A stretch of DNA of 64,000 bases. Source: Sycobia sp. Sy_11 (Eukaryota; Arthropoda; Insecta; Hymenoptera; Epichrysomallidae). Numbering within the stretch: position 1 is the stretch's first letter; each line of letters opens with the position of its first letter. A program made the translations under genes and the position numbers. Below the pieces are notes generated by a model, which made no database searches, was not told where the DNA came from, and worked only from the letters and a program-made list of their open reading frames with translations. Of this stretch, positions 46,250 to 57,883 are shown one piece after another. The stretch spans positions 2,187,001-2,251,000 of the forward strand of contig JACCIC010000029.1 in NCBI GenBank assembly GCA_018907035.1, written 5' to 3'.

Positions 46250-49075
46250 AGAAATGCCTCGGAGTTTCCTCCTACTTCCCCCATCTGCAGAGGTTACTGA
46301 GTCCTCTGACCTTGAGTGTATAACACCGTAAGTGGTTGTGTCCTGTTGTAAGTTCCAGGATTAGCTTTGCTTCACGTTTACATAGTTTGATGATCTTTTG
46401 TGCCCATCCGCAGATCTTGCTGCCAAGAAGGTCTTTGGACCATCTGTATCCACGTGAGTTTTCCCACGTTGTTAATTTTATTTTCTCAAGTCTTCTCTCT
46501 ATCGCAGTGTAACCCTCTAGGTAGGTTACAGTGGCATCCCTTCCCCGATGGCACTTCGATGAACATCCTTGTTTTGCCATAATGTCTGCTTTCATGTTTC
46601 CGTTACGAACCGATTGTCTCGGTATCCATGTAACACAGACTTTATTTACCCTGGCCAAGTTATCTAAAGCAATTTAAGCCTTTTTGATAAGTAGTGACGT
46701 AGTGCAGGGTTGTTCGAGGGCCTTCTGCGTAGCCATGTTGTTTGTGTATATTTTTATGCATCTGCCCTTAATTCCCCTCTGCATTAAGCCGCTTGCACAG
46801 GCTTCAATGGCAGCCATTTTTGCCTGTTCTGCGTCCTTCTGTAATCTAGATATCACCTCCCAATTTGAGGTCATTGTTCCAATCCTCTCTGCTAGTTATC
46901 CTGATCTTGCATCGTCGCCCGAAGCAAAGCGTCTTGTTATTACGATGCTGAGGGAATCCAAAAATTGGGTCACCCAGTATTTCCCTGCGTCTAATTGCAG
47001 TACTATCCCGCTAACCGCTACATATCATTCTATAAGCCGATCTGACAGCCGTTCTTATTATTTCCAAGTCTAGGCTGTCCAGACCTAACATCATCCTGAC
47101 AGCAGCAGTAGGGGTATTTCTTTTCAATTCAAATGCTCTCCTTAGCAAGACGGCCTGTATGTGATCCACGACCCTCGCAGAAGATTTATTCTCGATCACT
47201 TTCCACTACACCAAGGCAGCATAAGTCAGCCCCGGCATCAGCATTGTTTTATAGATCCATAAAACTTTCTGCGGTTCAAGCCCCCAGCCCGTGTCAATAG
47301 CTGGCCTACACTGCATCAGTATGTTGATGATCTTTTTACTCTGCATCCGCAGGTGTTGTCCCCACGATAACTTCTTATCTAGGTGTACACTTTGATATTT
47401 AACTCCTTCCATATACGGTATACCTTGCCCGCCGAAGTTGACACAAGATTTTATTTTCCTTTTGTATTTTCGAGTAAAGGCTACAACGTCGGTCTTCCTA
47501 TGATTGATCCCCAGGGATCTCTCTTGACACCAGTCACTGACCTTTACCAAAGCCTCCTGAAGAATTTCAGGTAATATCTACTCATACTTGCGCCTTACAA
47601 GTATTGCGAAATCATCTTCGTATGCGACTGCGAAGATTCTTTCCTTTTCAAGCATACGCAGTAAATCATCAGCAGATTCCACAGGAGAGGTGAAAGTACC
47701 CCTCCTTGTGGACATCCTTCGTTGACTTTACCTCTTACGAGTTTATCCAAAGTTTATTCAAAGGATTTAATCGCCCATTTTATCTTCTCTGGAGTCACAA
47801 TTTAAATAGCCGTTTTCCAATTCGCACCTACCAAACGTTCCGTCATGGTGTGGTGTGTTTCATTTTTAGTTCCTGCTGAAGTCAGGAAAGTTAGCCTTCA
47901 GAAGAAGTTCAAACGTGCCCAGTTCTGTATTTACATAACTACCTGCTGCGTCTCGTAAATTTTTCAGTCGATTTTTATTATTTTTTATCATTATCCTTTG
48001 TTCAGATTTTAGCCAACTTGGCTACATCAGACAGGTTCTCGGTCCCTGTGCAGAAATTCCCCCATGTTTTTCTTTTAGCAATGTTTAGTTCTCTTTTGAA
48101 ATCGCCCAATTTTTTCTTATACATGGACCATCCCTCAGAGTTTGTCCTCTTCTTTGCCCTGTTGAAGGCCTTGCGTGCCCTTTTTCTCAGCGCCTCTAGT
48201 TTTCCATTCCACCAGTATGCGCTGTTAGGCTCTCTAACAGGCTTCAATGGAGAGTTGTTTTCGTAGGCTCTGGTAATTGCTGTTTGAACTTGACATAATG
48301 TCCAGTCTAGCTGAAACTCAGTGCCATATTCTCATTTAAGATGAGCAATGCTTTCACGAAGTTCATCCTTAAATAGTTCCCAATCTGTATCTGTTGTTTT
48401 TCTTCTCGGTTCCATTCTTGTGTTAAGGCATTCCAAGTGGAATGTTATGGTCCTATGGTCCAACATGGATGGTTCTTTTTCTACCTTCCATCCATGTATA
48501 ATACTCCTCGCTTTAGCAGATGCTACAGTGAGGTCGAGGACCTAATTTCTGCTAGCTGTTATAAAGGTAGATTCATTTGCTTGGTTGACTATATCTAAAT
48601 GACTCCCGATTAAATACTCCAGCAAGGCTTCCTCTCTGGCGTTGCTGTCGGTGCTACCCTATGTTACATGATGTGCATTAGCGTCACAGCCAATGATCAA
48701 GTCCACATTCGAGCGTCTGCTGAACTGAACCGCCTTTCTCATACTGGAGATAGGTATATCCTCATCCTCAAGCTAGACTGAGAAAACTATGGTGCTTCAC
48801 ACATGTCTATTTCTATCTTAATGGTGGTGCAGTCTCTGCAGCTCAGCTCCTGCAAAAGACCATTAATTCCCTTGATAAAAATGCAAGCTCTCGTATTTCC
48901 ATCTCTGGACCCTACAAAAAAAGTTCCCGTTTCGCGTTAATACCCCTAATATGTTCCCTCCACATCTAGGGCTCCTGTATTAGGGCTATGTGTGTATGCA
49001 CCTTTTCCAGGCTTCTCGTTAAAATCATCGAGGCACTTTTGGAATGGTGCAAATTTATTTGGGTAAAGCGTATCC
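46250..49075 (-). pseudogene. LINE ORF2: endonuclease, RT and RNase H, broken
   Basis: The endonuclease starts near 49060 (INLHHSKSASMIL, then HIALIQEPWMW). The pre-RT linker at 48247-48002 reads AYWWNGKLEALRKRARKAFN. The RT active site near 47615 reads AYEDDFAIL: the two catalytic Asp are kept but the usual Y-A-D-D is Y-E-D-D. The RT thumb (47550-47206) has GLEPQKVLWIYKTMLMPGLT. RNase H shows IYTNNMATQKAL near 46750, where the D of the usual Y-S-D-S is Asn, and NMKADIMAKQGCS near 46590. The end GHNHLRCYTLKVRG is the usual LOA-type Cys-rich tail. Stops occur every 60-130 codons. Confidence 0.75.
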
Positions 49076-49096
49076 CCGAAATAGCCATTGAAGCTG

Positions 49097-50202
49097 CTAT
49101 TTCTTAGCTACGTTTTCCATAAAAGTTTCTCCCTTCGCCCTGGCGGTACTTAGCCGAGACAGTAATTTAAAGGTAACCGTCTGAACCTCCACCGAGAGTC
49201 TAAGGTTTCTATTTCGGAGGGCATCTACCGATGATTCATCTAGACTGCTATCGGCAGACTTGTTCATGGTCGCCCATCTAGATGGATTCACTCCTTTATT
49301 CTGCTTTCCGACCAACTTTAGGAAGTCCGGGACAGATTCTATTTCCGCCGGAATCTTTGTGATTTCTTTTGTAATCCTCACTTCCTCCAGAGATACTACT
49401 GTAACTTCCAGGTTCAAGTCCCCCAGCTTCAGATTCTCAGCCTCCCCTCTCAGCCAGGTCTCAGAGTCCTTGTCCTCGCAGACAATGACCACTGTTCCCC
49501 TTCTGGGAAAGGATTCTTTAAAACTGGGTGCGAAATCCTCAATGTCGATTTTGCAGATCTTTCGAATCACCGCTTTTTTCATTAAGGAGCAGGTGTCTGC
49601 AGGCATTTCCCTACCGAGGTATTCACCTCACGTAAGTGTTACACTAGGTAGATGAGATGCTGCCCCTGCGTACGTACCCTCCTTGCGCCTTTTGAGCGGT
49701 TTCATAAGCCCCTGCTCTGTAGATCTAAGGCTGGTTGAGGGTCTCCTTTTACCCGAATCAGTGGCCGGAGTAGCCGAGGCCGACGCAGTCAGTTCGATTA
49801 GTACCCGTCTCTTCTCCGCCTGCCTTCACCTTCTCCCCGCCCCCGATAGAGAAACAGGTATACCCTCTGCCATGGTTTTTTGTTTTAGAAGTTTCTTTCT
49901 CTGTGCTCCAGTCAGGTTCCGGTTCATGTCCGCGCCTTCATGTGCACTTGTCTCCCCTTGTTCAGTGGCCTGAACAAGTTTCGGTGCCTCCGAGATGGTT
50001 TCTGTCGGTATCAATGCCCGACTTACTTCCATCTCGTGCTCCCCCTCTACTTCCATCTCAGTGTTTCCAGATTTGTTCATTCTATTCCCACGAGTATTGC
50101 GGATATATAAAGTCCACCCGGCAAGGGCCGCACTACCAGGTAAGGGTACCTGGGATACGACGGGCTCCGGCTTGGTTTTCCGAAGGAACGGTTTGCGACA
50201 CA
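49097..50202 (-). pseudogene. LINE ORF1 (DUF4780-like), broken
   Basis: Two frames, 50203-49826 and 49606-49097, joined by a lost segment. The first is Pro/Ser/Glu-rich and basic (TGAQRKKLLKQK), probably RNA-binding. The second holds GTVVIVCEDKDSETWLRGE followed by VGKQNKGVNPSRWATM. This resembles the conserved domain of insect LINE ORF1 proteins annotated as DUF4780 (pattern V-x-C-E-D/N-x-x-x-x-x-W-L, later N-P-G-L-x-x-x-x-W). No CCHC knuckles were seen. Confidence 0.6.
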
Positions 50203-51480
50203 TTGGGTGTACAAATAAGTTTCCGCCGTTTTTTTATAAAGAATAAGAATTTATTGTAAAAAAGGTACAAGTAATGTCATTCAAAATATTTCCAATCACT
50301 TTCTATTACTTTTTACCATCTTTCGGGCAGCAAGTGGATACCCCATCTAAAAAATTGCTCATCTTTGAAAGCGATTTACGAATCGATCCATGTCTTCAAC
50401 GCCTCGTAAGAAGTAAAGTACTGCTCAGCTAGACCATGAATCATTGACCGGAATAAGTGGTAGTCTGAAGAAGTAATGTCTGGTGTATGCGGCGGCTGAG
50501 GTAGGACGTCACAATTCAGTGATTCTGACGTTTCATTTACGATTTTTGCAAGATGTATCCGAGCGTTATCATATGTATCCGAGCGTTATCATATGTATCC
50601 GAGCGTTATCATATGTATCCGAGCGTTATCATGCTGAAAAATGACTTTTGCAAACGTTTAATCTTCAATGCTCGACTCAATTGCATCAGCTGTTGTTGGT
50701 AACGTTCCTCGGTGACTGTTTGATAGTGTTGGACTAGTTCGTAATAGATTACTCCAAGCTGATCCCACCAAATGCACAGTATTAGCTTCTTGCTATGAAT
50801 GTTTGGCTTGGACATCGAAGTAGAGGTATGCCCGGGCTTACCTCATGAATTCCTACGCTTTGGGTTGTCGTAGTGAATCCACGTTTCATATCCCGTTACG
50901 ATTCGATGTAGAAATCGTTTGCGATTTTGCCTTTTGAGCAATTGTTCGTTAAGCGATGCTCGACGTCTCTTAGATTCAGCTCGTAAGGAACCTAATTTCC
51001 TTGCTTTTGGACGATAGCCAGGGTTTTGAGACGTTGTGAAATAGCTTGCTGGGTCACTCCTAACTGTATGCAAATTCTTCTTGTTTTTCGCACGGATCTT
51101 CCTCCAGTAAAGCTTCCAATTCTGTGTACCATACACTTTGGGCCTTTCACTGCGTGTTTTGTCCTCCACGTCCAAATCCACTCCCGATAACTTCTCTCAT
51201 TCAATTTAACATCACCATATCACGTGCCTTAACTGCAGATTGCTTTAAATGAAATAAATAAATTAACAATTCCCGTAAATGACGCTTACTTAGCTGAAAA
51301 CTTGGCATCTTAACACGATGAAAACTAAGTGATGCTAGCAAAAAGCCAGAGGTATTAAAAGGCTATATTGTTTCCAAATGTCAACATATACTATACGATT
51401 TTTTACAGATGACAATTTCGATGTTATCTTATCGGTGGCGTCATCTTTTCAAAACGGCGTAAAGTTATTTGTACACCTCA
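50203..51480 (-). mobile_element. mariner (type III), full length, with tandem expansion
   Basis: Ends TTGGGTGTACAAATAAGTTT and, at the right, GTTATTTGTACACCTCA (inverse). The left flank is CA instead of TA. Length 1278 bp. On the minus strand, blocks KQNRKRFLHRIVTGYETW and HYDNPKRR lie near 50900, MSKPNIHSKKLILCIWWDQL near 50800 and the C-terminus near 50440. In the first catalytic block GDE is GYE, so the Asp itself is changed to Tyr. A 20-bp unit is repeated four times where HDNARPH should be. Inactive. Confidence 0.88.
50553..50632. repeat. 20-bp tandem repeat (4 units) inside mariner
   Basis: ATGTATCCGAGCGTTATCAT is present four times without a mismatch. The unit covers the codons of the second catalytic block of the transposase; each unit on the minus strand contains an ATGATAACGCTCGGATACAT, that is the D-N-A-R codons. 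Twenty is not a multiple of three, so the frame shifts through the array. Confidence 0.97.
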
Positions 51481-51489
51481 TATTAACTA

Positions 51490-53030
51490 GAATTAAATTA
51501 TTAACTAAAATTAAATTGTTAAATTATTAAATGATTAACTAAAATTCTAATCATTAATTAACAGTAAACATTTCTATATTTTTTATACGAGAATTTACCA
51601 TGGAGAATGTTATAAAAAAATATAACAGTCATTTTTTTCTTTTGTCTTAAATAAAAATCGTTTACTTCCTCAAAAAATGGAAGTATTTTATTGGAAACAA
51701 AATTTTCAAATATTCAAAAAACAACTCTATAGTATCTTAATGCAGAGCGCTAACGGCAGAATTATGAATTATGTGATTCAATTAATGAGAATACAAAATT
51801 TAATTTTATTTTAATTGTTTAACAATTTTATATATGACAAAGGTTATAAAAAAAGCAAAATAATAACTCATAAATCTATGAATTTATTCATACATATTTT
51901 AAATTTAAAGAAAAGGAAGTTTTTATTTTATAGTGTAAGAGTGTAGAATTACAAAAAAGGGGATAAAAGCACAAAGATATTTAAAAAAATAAAAAAATAA
52001 AGAAAAACACGAAATTTCAAATAGCATCTTTATTAAGATTGCAAGCAACACATTAATGATATAATTCTAATATAATTTTTACAACAACCTTTCTTTTAAT
52101 GGAAAATGAAGGTTACCGTACTGAAAAAATCTATAAAAGACTCTCTAAGAGAAAAAGAACAAAAAAACAATTAAAAAGAAAGAAAGGAAACAGAATAAGA
52201 GCAGAGCAACGAGAGTTAAATTTGAAGTAAGACACTGCAAAAATTACAGGAAAAGTTAATAAAAACCTCACAGAACAGGATAAGCAACAATTATTGGCTA
52301 ACAGCTTGTGTGTAATTTGTCTCAAGGGGCTGTTACGCAGTAATTGTCCTCGTTGCTGGCGAAAGCACAACATGGTGCTAAAAGAATTGAAAAGTATTAC
52401 TAAAAATAATATTAATAAAAATACTGTTGACTAAATTATCAACACCAGTATCTGTAAAAATCTTATATGGAATACCCGGTACACAAGGAGATCCACATAT
52501 AAACCCTTCGAAATTAAGCTTGGACAATAGACTCTGTACAAAATCGATGACAATCGATTCTGTACAAAAGCATCCGTAAACTGTGCTGGAATATTTAATT
52601 GCTTGAGATAACCAAAAAAAAACAAACAAATATTCGAGTTTTCACTTTTCTTTTCCTTAATTCAAAGTCCCTTTACATATTCTCACGAAATAGAACATCT
52701 CTGACTCACTCCAATTACATAACTGCGTGATTAAAGAAACTACAATTTTCTTCGAACTTATCTTGTCTAATCTACAGCACCAATACTTGCAAATCCATTC
52801 TAGTCTAGCTTCCGAAAGCAAGTAAAAAGAATTTTTTTTAAAAATGAGTTTTTGAATAACTTCGATCTCTGAAACTTTTAACTTTCCCGAATCTTTTAAT
52901 TATTTATAATAAAGCTATTTATAACTATTATTAAAATACAGTTACAAAATCAATTTGTGTTTTTTTGTATAATTAATTTTAAGAAATCGTTTATGAATAT
53001 TATTATTAAAATTTCTTTTTCTCATAAAAT
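51490..53030. other. AT-rich DNA with one small Cys-motif frame
   Basis: Mostly featureless. See the separate entry at 52231-52434. Confidence 0.4.
52231..52434 (+). other. Possible zinc-ribbon-like ORF fragment
   Basis: A 67-codon frame between stops reads LLANSLCVICLKGLLRSNCP then RCWRKHN. The C-x2-C-x8-C-x2-C spacing could bind one zinc ion. It has no upstream ATG and no recognised family; it could be an exon end, part of an element, or chance. The minus-strand frame over the same bases is a shadow. Confidence 0.25.
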
Positions 53031-53039
53031 AAAAGAGAT

Positions 53040-53963
53040 GTTTTAAGAAATATTATATGAACTTAAATTAAGGGGGTCTGTCATGATTTATTTAAGAGAA
53101 ATTAAGTATGGTAGCATTATTAAAGATTATTGTTCAAAATGGATAAAAATGAATTTAAAAATTGTAATTCTTAAAGAAAAACTTACATTCCTTATTAGAT
53201 GCAAGAAATTAAATATATTTCCAGTACACATTAATAATAGATTTCATGATAAATATTTTTTGCAGATTTATAATAATAGTGTTTGTTATGATCTAAAAAA
53301 AAATATTTTCTTTTTCCAAAATAAATAACTTAATTTGGAAATTAGAGATTTAATTATTCAAATTCATTTCTTAAATAGATATTTATTAATGATTGTATAT
53401 TATTTATATCAAATTATAGAAAGAAATGATTTACATGCATTTTTTCTTGATCAGAACAAGCATTTTATTAAAAGAAATATAATAATAGACAAACATTAAA
53501 AAGGAAATTTGAATATTTAAAAAAGAAAAAACAATTTCAAAGCTCTCAGATTAACAATACAAATAATAATAATTGGTTTAAGAATCTAACTGATAAGGAA
53601 ATACCAAATGAAGTAGTAAACATCATCTCTATTGGTGCCAAACATGGAATATTATATTCTAAAAATAATCTGCCGATCAAAGAAATGATCGCGGAGGGTG
53701 AAAGTAATCTTTTTAGTTGAAATGATGAAATAAAGAAGGAATGTAGGGCATTTTTCGTGAATGTCATTAGTAATTTTAAAAGAGAAAATAAATTTGATAA
53801 TTTTTTAAATAATAATCTTATATATTAATTAATTACCGCGAAGAATTTTTTGAGAAATAATCCTAATATAATCTTCCAAAAGGCTAATAAAGTTAATGTA
53901 ACTGTAGCTTCCAATAAAATTGATTACATAAATAGTGTAAATAATATATTAAATGATTGTTCG
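53040..53963 (+). mobile_element. Penelope-like element A, N-terminal part
   Basis: Decayed frames with the N-terminal region of a PLE polyprotein: NWFKNLTDKEIPNEVVNIIS near 53575, NNLPIKEMIAEGESNLF near 53665, and FLRNNPNIIFQKANK then NKIDYINSVNNILNDCS at 53850-53963. The last block is the usual lead-in to the PLE reverse transcriptase. It breaks off at 53963 and resumes at about 55517, so DNA of about 1.55 kb lies between. Confidence 0.75.
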
Positions 53964-54573
53964 CGCATCATACTCGAACAGGAGGAAAAAAAAATAACGA
54001 AAATTGTGTGTGTATCTGTGTGTATATGTATGAATGTATGCGCGTACACAGAGAGAAAAGCTACTAGGTTGCAGCTGTCCGTTGGACGAATGTGCAATAA
54101 CCCTGCCATAATGCGGGGAAAGTCCAAATTGTAAATCAGGGCGTTGCACTTTTTGTCGGTCCAGTACCTGCGATCGGGCTCCTTGGACGCCGGACGGTCA
54201 GCTCGACTGAAGCAGTCTGGCAGTCTGCAGCTAGCAACCTGACGGTGAATTAGGTATTGTGCGTAGTGCTGACAAATCTTAATTTTCACTTGCCGGTTGA
54301 TAGTGTTGCAGTCGTGTTGCGTGATTCGTGTCAACCCCTGTAGTTCTGAGTGCGTGCCGCCGTATGTTCGTGTACGCGTAGTTTTGTAATTGTGTATAAA
54401 TAAGTGTCTGTGCTTTCGTGTATTTATATACTCGTGTGTAAATACGTGTTTGTGTTTTCACGTGTTTCTGCGTTCGTGCACTTACGTGTACTTGTGTATA
54501 CGTGTACTTGTGAGTACGTGTGCTTGTGTGTGCGTGTATCTACGCACGGGTGTGTACGCGTACTTGTGAAACC

Positions 54574-54619
<46 letters not shown>

Positions 54620-55516
54620 GTGTCCGCGGATTTGTGTTATTATATATAAAAATACGTATCTGTGTCTGCGTATTCCTTGTGTATACATGTACTTGCGAGT
54701 ACGTGTACTTGTGTATACGTATTTGTGATACGTGTGTTTGTGTACGTGTATATACGTACGTGTATGTATGCGTATTTTGTTCATGTATACGTATATTTGT
54801 ATGCCTGTAGATAGGCGAAGTTTAGCATTCATGTATATGTATTGTGCAGAAACGTGTGCTCCTGTTAGGTTACACAGGTGACAAGCGGTTCAGATACGGA
54901 AGGCACTATCTGGGTGAGCGCACGAGTGCTCTAAGCGGGCGCCACTGCGATAATTCGATAACGAAGTAGTTATCCAAACACACACGGGGCGAGGGCTGTA
55001 CCCGTATCCGACACGTCGGAGCACTGTGTCGTGTCGATTTTGGTGTCCCGCTTTCCTCAAAACCACCTCGCCCGACTTCCAGCGGCAGGTGGAGTCACCG
55101 CCGATACAGAGGTCGGCTGTCGCGGTGTGATCCGCGCAAATGCATTAAAACAATATATTTAAATGTGTAGTTTTAAATGTGTGCTTATATGCTGCAGCAT
55201 CAAAGGTATGTGTTTTAAGAGCGTTGCGTAGTATCTTTAAGGAGAATCGTAAATTAATATTGTCTCTTTACTTACTGATGTTATAATTTTGTATCCAATT
55301 GTGAAAGACTACCTGTCAAGTTATAATTAATCAATAAATAATTACCAGTTTTCACTTGAATCGGCTTTTCCCCTTACTCCGAAGGGGTTTTTACGTCCAA
55401 TCAAGCGTGATTTTTATTGTCCGCGAAATCGTTCTGTTTTATTTAATTAGCCTATTTGCTCATTCCTATTTCCTTAAAATTGTTATTAAATCTACGTTTG
55501 CAATAAACAATGATGA
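53964..55516. other. Unassigned insert within Penelope-like element A
   Basis: AATGAT is present at both junctions. The insert has three parts. 53990-54380 is of mixed composition. 54380-54830 is a degenerate GT-rich array of TACGTGTACTTGTG-like units with a (TA)n tract at 54576-54617. 54855-55150 is GC- and CpG-rich. No protein was recognised; the open frames over the array are repeat artefacts. A CCCCTTACTCCGAAGGGG hairpin lies near 55370. Confidence 0.5.
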
Positions 55517-56662
55517 TAGTACTTATTTGAAAATTGATAATCCATATATCATTGAGCTGCAAAATAATTTGAAAGAATTATTAAATAATTGGAAAAGAAA
55601 TAAATATATAAATGATACTGCATATAAATATTTAAAATGTGAAAATAGTACTGTAGCAAAATGTTATGGGCTTCCCAAGATTCATAAAGAAAAGCTGACA
55701 TTTAGAATAATAATATCTTCTCTAAATTTCCTAACTTATAATATTGCTAGATTTTTGTTTAATATATTGGTTAAGATAGTTCGAAGAACTAGTTCTTACA
55801 TTAAGGATAGTTGGTGGTTTTACAATGAAATGGAAGATATTGTTATTTCGAAAAACTACAAGATGATTGCATTGGATGCGGTATCTTTGTTTACAAATGT
55901 ACCTTTAGAATTGTTAAATGATATTATAAGAAAAATGGCCTAAAATTAATTTGCATACAAAATTAACAATTAATCAATTTATTAAAGCAATTAATTTAGT
56001 TTTTAATAACATAATTTATTCGTTTGATAATAAATTTTATGAACAAAAATATGTATGTCTAATGGGGTCAACTTTGTCACTGGTTATAGCCAATTTAGTT
56101 ATGGAAAAATTAGAAAGTATAGCTTTGTTAAAATTTTTTTTTGAACAATGATATTTAAGAGATATGTTGATTATATCTTTACAATTGTTCCAGAAGCTTT
56201 TGTGGATGAAATGGTTGATGTTTGTAATTCTGTACATGACAGAATTAAATTTACACGGGAGATTGAAGTTAATAACCAGTTGAGTTTTCTAGACATTAAT
56301 GTCATTAGATGTAGTAACAATAAAGTGAAACATAATTGGTACAGAAAACTTACTTGGTCAGGTAGGTTTTTAGATTTTAATTCACACCTCCAATTCGGAA
56401 TCAAAATTGAAGCACTGGGGGTGTCACTGACAGAGCAATATAATTGTCACATAAAGATTTTAGACAAAGTAATTTACAGATAGTAAAAGAAACTTTCATT
56501 AATAATGGATATCCAACTGAATTTATTAATAGATTAATTGCTGAGAGATTGTTTGACATTTATAATACCGAAAATAGACATAATGCACGAGTTGATGTTA
56601 ACAGAGGCAAAATTATTATCTTACCATATGTTAGAGGAATATCCGAAGAATTAAAAAAATGC
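55517..56662 (+). mobile_element. Penelope-like element A, reverse transcriptase
   Basis: Frames 55356-55943, 55951-56151, 56148-56483 and 56444-56773 together cover the PLE RT. KCYGLPKIHKEKLTFRIIIS and LNFLTYNIARFL are the fingers signature of PLEs. MIALDAVSLFTNVPLELL holds the first catalytic Asp (family pattern x-x-D-V-x-S-L-F-T-N-V-P). CLMGSTLSLVIANLVMEKLE is the G-S-x-L-S block. RYVDYIFTIV is the second active-site box, with Tyr replacing the second Asp of YVDD. Four frames within 1.1 kb show decay. It breaks off at 56662 before the nuclease domain. Confidence 0.85.
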
Positions 56663-57158
56663 TTGTGTGACGTCGGAATCTACAACTTCGACGCCTACCC
56701 TATACTTATTCACTTGCGAATACACCTTTTAAAGTACATCCGCGCGCACAATCCTGAGGCTATTCAAGCCTAAGGAACGAACCTCAATTGCTCGAGCAAA
56801 CTCATGAATATTTACTCCCCCACCTAAAGGTAAAGATGGTGACGGGTTTTCTTAGTTCTTCCTAATGCTAACTCTTTTCCTCTGGTTACAAGCGAACGTA
56901 GCTTTGGATTCAAACTGTCTTCCTTATGGAAAACAGCTTGAATCTCCTCAGCCTGGATAACGAGGTTCCCTTTTCTACAAAAAATTTATAAGGAATGAAG
57001 TTTGGTTCCTTAGGTCCTCTAATCTTAGAGAGGGCCACTAATGGACTCGGAAAGAATGATGGGAATTCTGTAAAGTGTGAAATAAGAACTTTACTATATA
57101 TTTGTTTTTTTACTTACTTTTATTCCTTTTGTACTAGTTATTGACCTCCTCATCCTCT

Positions 57159-57189
<31 letters not shown>

Positions 57190-57835
57190 GGGAGGGGAGA
57201 GGGGGGAGAGTCCTGAATAAATGCTGGGCTGCCGGTTCTGCTGGTGCTGGTCGGCGTCCTTGATGCTATTGAGTAGGTGGACTTGTGAAAAAAAACTGGA
57301 GTGATAATCGAGTGATCGTCCAATAGTGTGAAATAGTAGTAGTAGCAATAGTAGCAGTAGTAGACGTAGAAGACGTAGTAGTAGATCGAGAGCGTGAATA
57401 CCCGCTCCTTTTATAGTGGAGACCCGGTTAGCTCCTATTGTTTGGTAAATGCATCCCTATGATTGGCTCGGAAAATTCGGGGGCCTGAGCCTGATAAAAA
57501 TAGCTTCTCTCTCTTTCTCTCCCAGATGGCATTAGCAGTATCAAAATTACAGATATGTTTGTATTTCTTAATATTAATATAAATTCTTATTTTTATTTAT
57601 GTGATAACTTTTTTTTCACTTTCGTGTTATAATGGTATCGTTACAATAATAACATTATCAATATAATACGTTATTCCTTTATATTTGGGTAAATATTAAT
57701 AACATTATTATTGTAATTACACATTTCCTTTTTAACAAATATTTTTACATTTCTGTTTATAATCTAATGGTATTTTTCACAGTTTTTCAAAGATTTATGT
57801 TTATAATTTTAGTTATATATATATGTGTGTGTGTG

Positions 57836-57839
<4 letters not shown>
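56663..57839. other. Unassigned DNA inserted after PLE A RT
   Basis: 56663-57110 is of even composition without a recognised protein. 57157-57184 is a (GA)n tract, and 57335-57385 is a GTAGTA-rich triplet tract. A CCAAT plus TATA pair on the minus strand lies at 57466-57408. 57540-57839 is AT-rich. The TATA-bearing part may be a solo LTR, but no paired ends were found. Confidence 0.4.
57408..57466 (-). promoter_or_regulatory. CCAAT and TATA promoter-like pair
   Basis: On the minus strand, GAGCCAATCAT (CCAAT at 57466-57462) is followed 46 bp later by TATAAAAG (57415-57408) and GAGCGGG. The expected start would be near 57380, leading into the GTAGTA tract. The 84-codon frame at 57348-57094 would follow but looks repeat-derived. 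Confidence 0.4.

Positions 57840-57883
<44 letters not shown>

Larger units (their letters stand above)
46075..50202 (-). mobile_element. LOA-like LINE (non-LTR retrotransposon), nearly full
   Basis: On the minus strand the order is ORF1, apurinic-type endonuclease, reverse transcriptase, RNase H and a Cys-His end region, over about 4.1 kb. The INLHHSKSAS start of the endonuclease, the presence of RNase H and the ORF1 type all point to the LOA/I group of LINEs rather than R1 or Jockey. The 5' end abuts the mariner at 50203, where it may have been cut. A poly-A tail is not visible; the 3' limit is approximate. Frames are interrupted several times per domain, so it is dead. Confidence 0.8.

Noticed and set aside
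49260..50259. Plus-strand frames of 96-131 codons
   Set aside because: Shadows of the LINE ORF1 on the opposite strand.
54404..54832. Overlapping frames of about 80-116 codons on both strands
   Set aside because: They come from a degenerate TACGTG-type repeat and a TA tract; all six frames are partly open.
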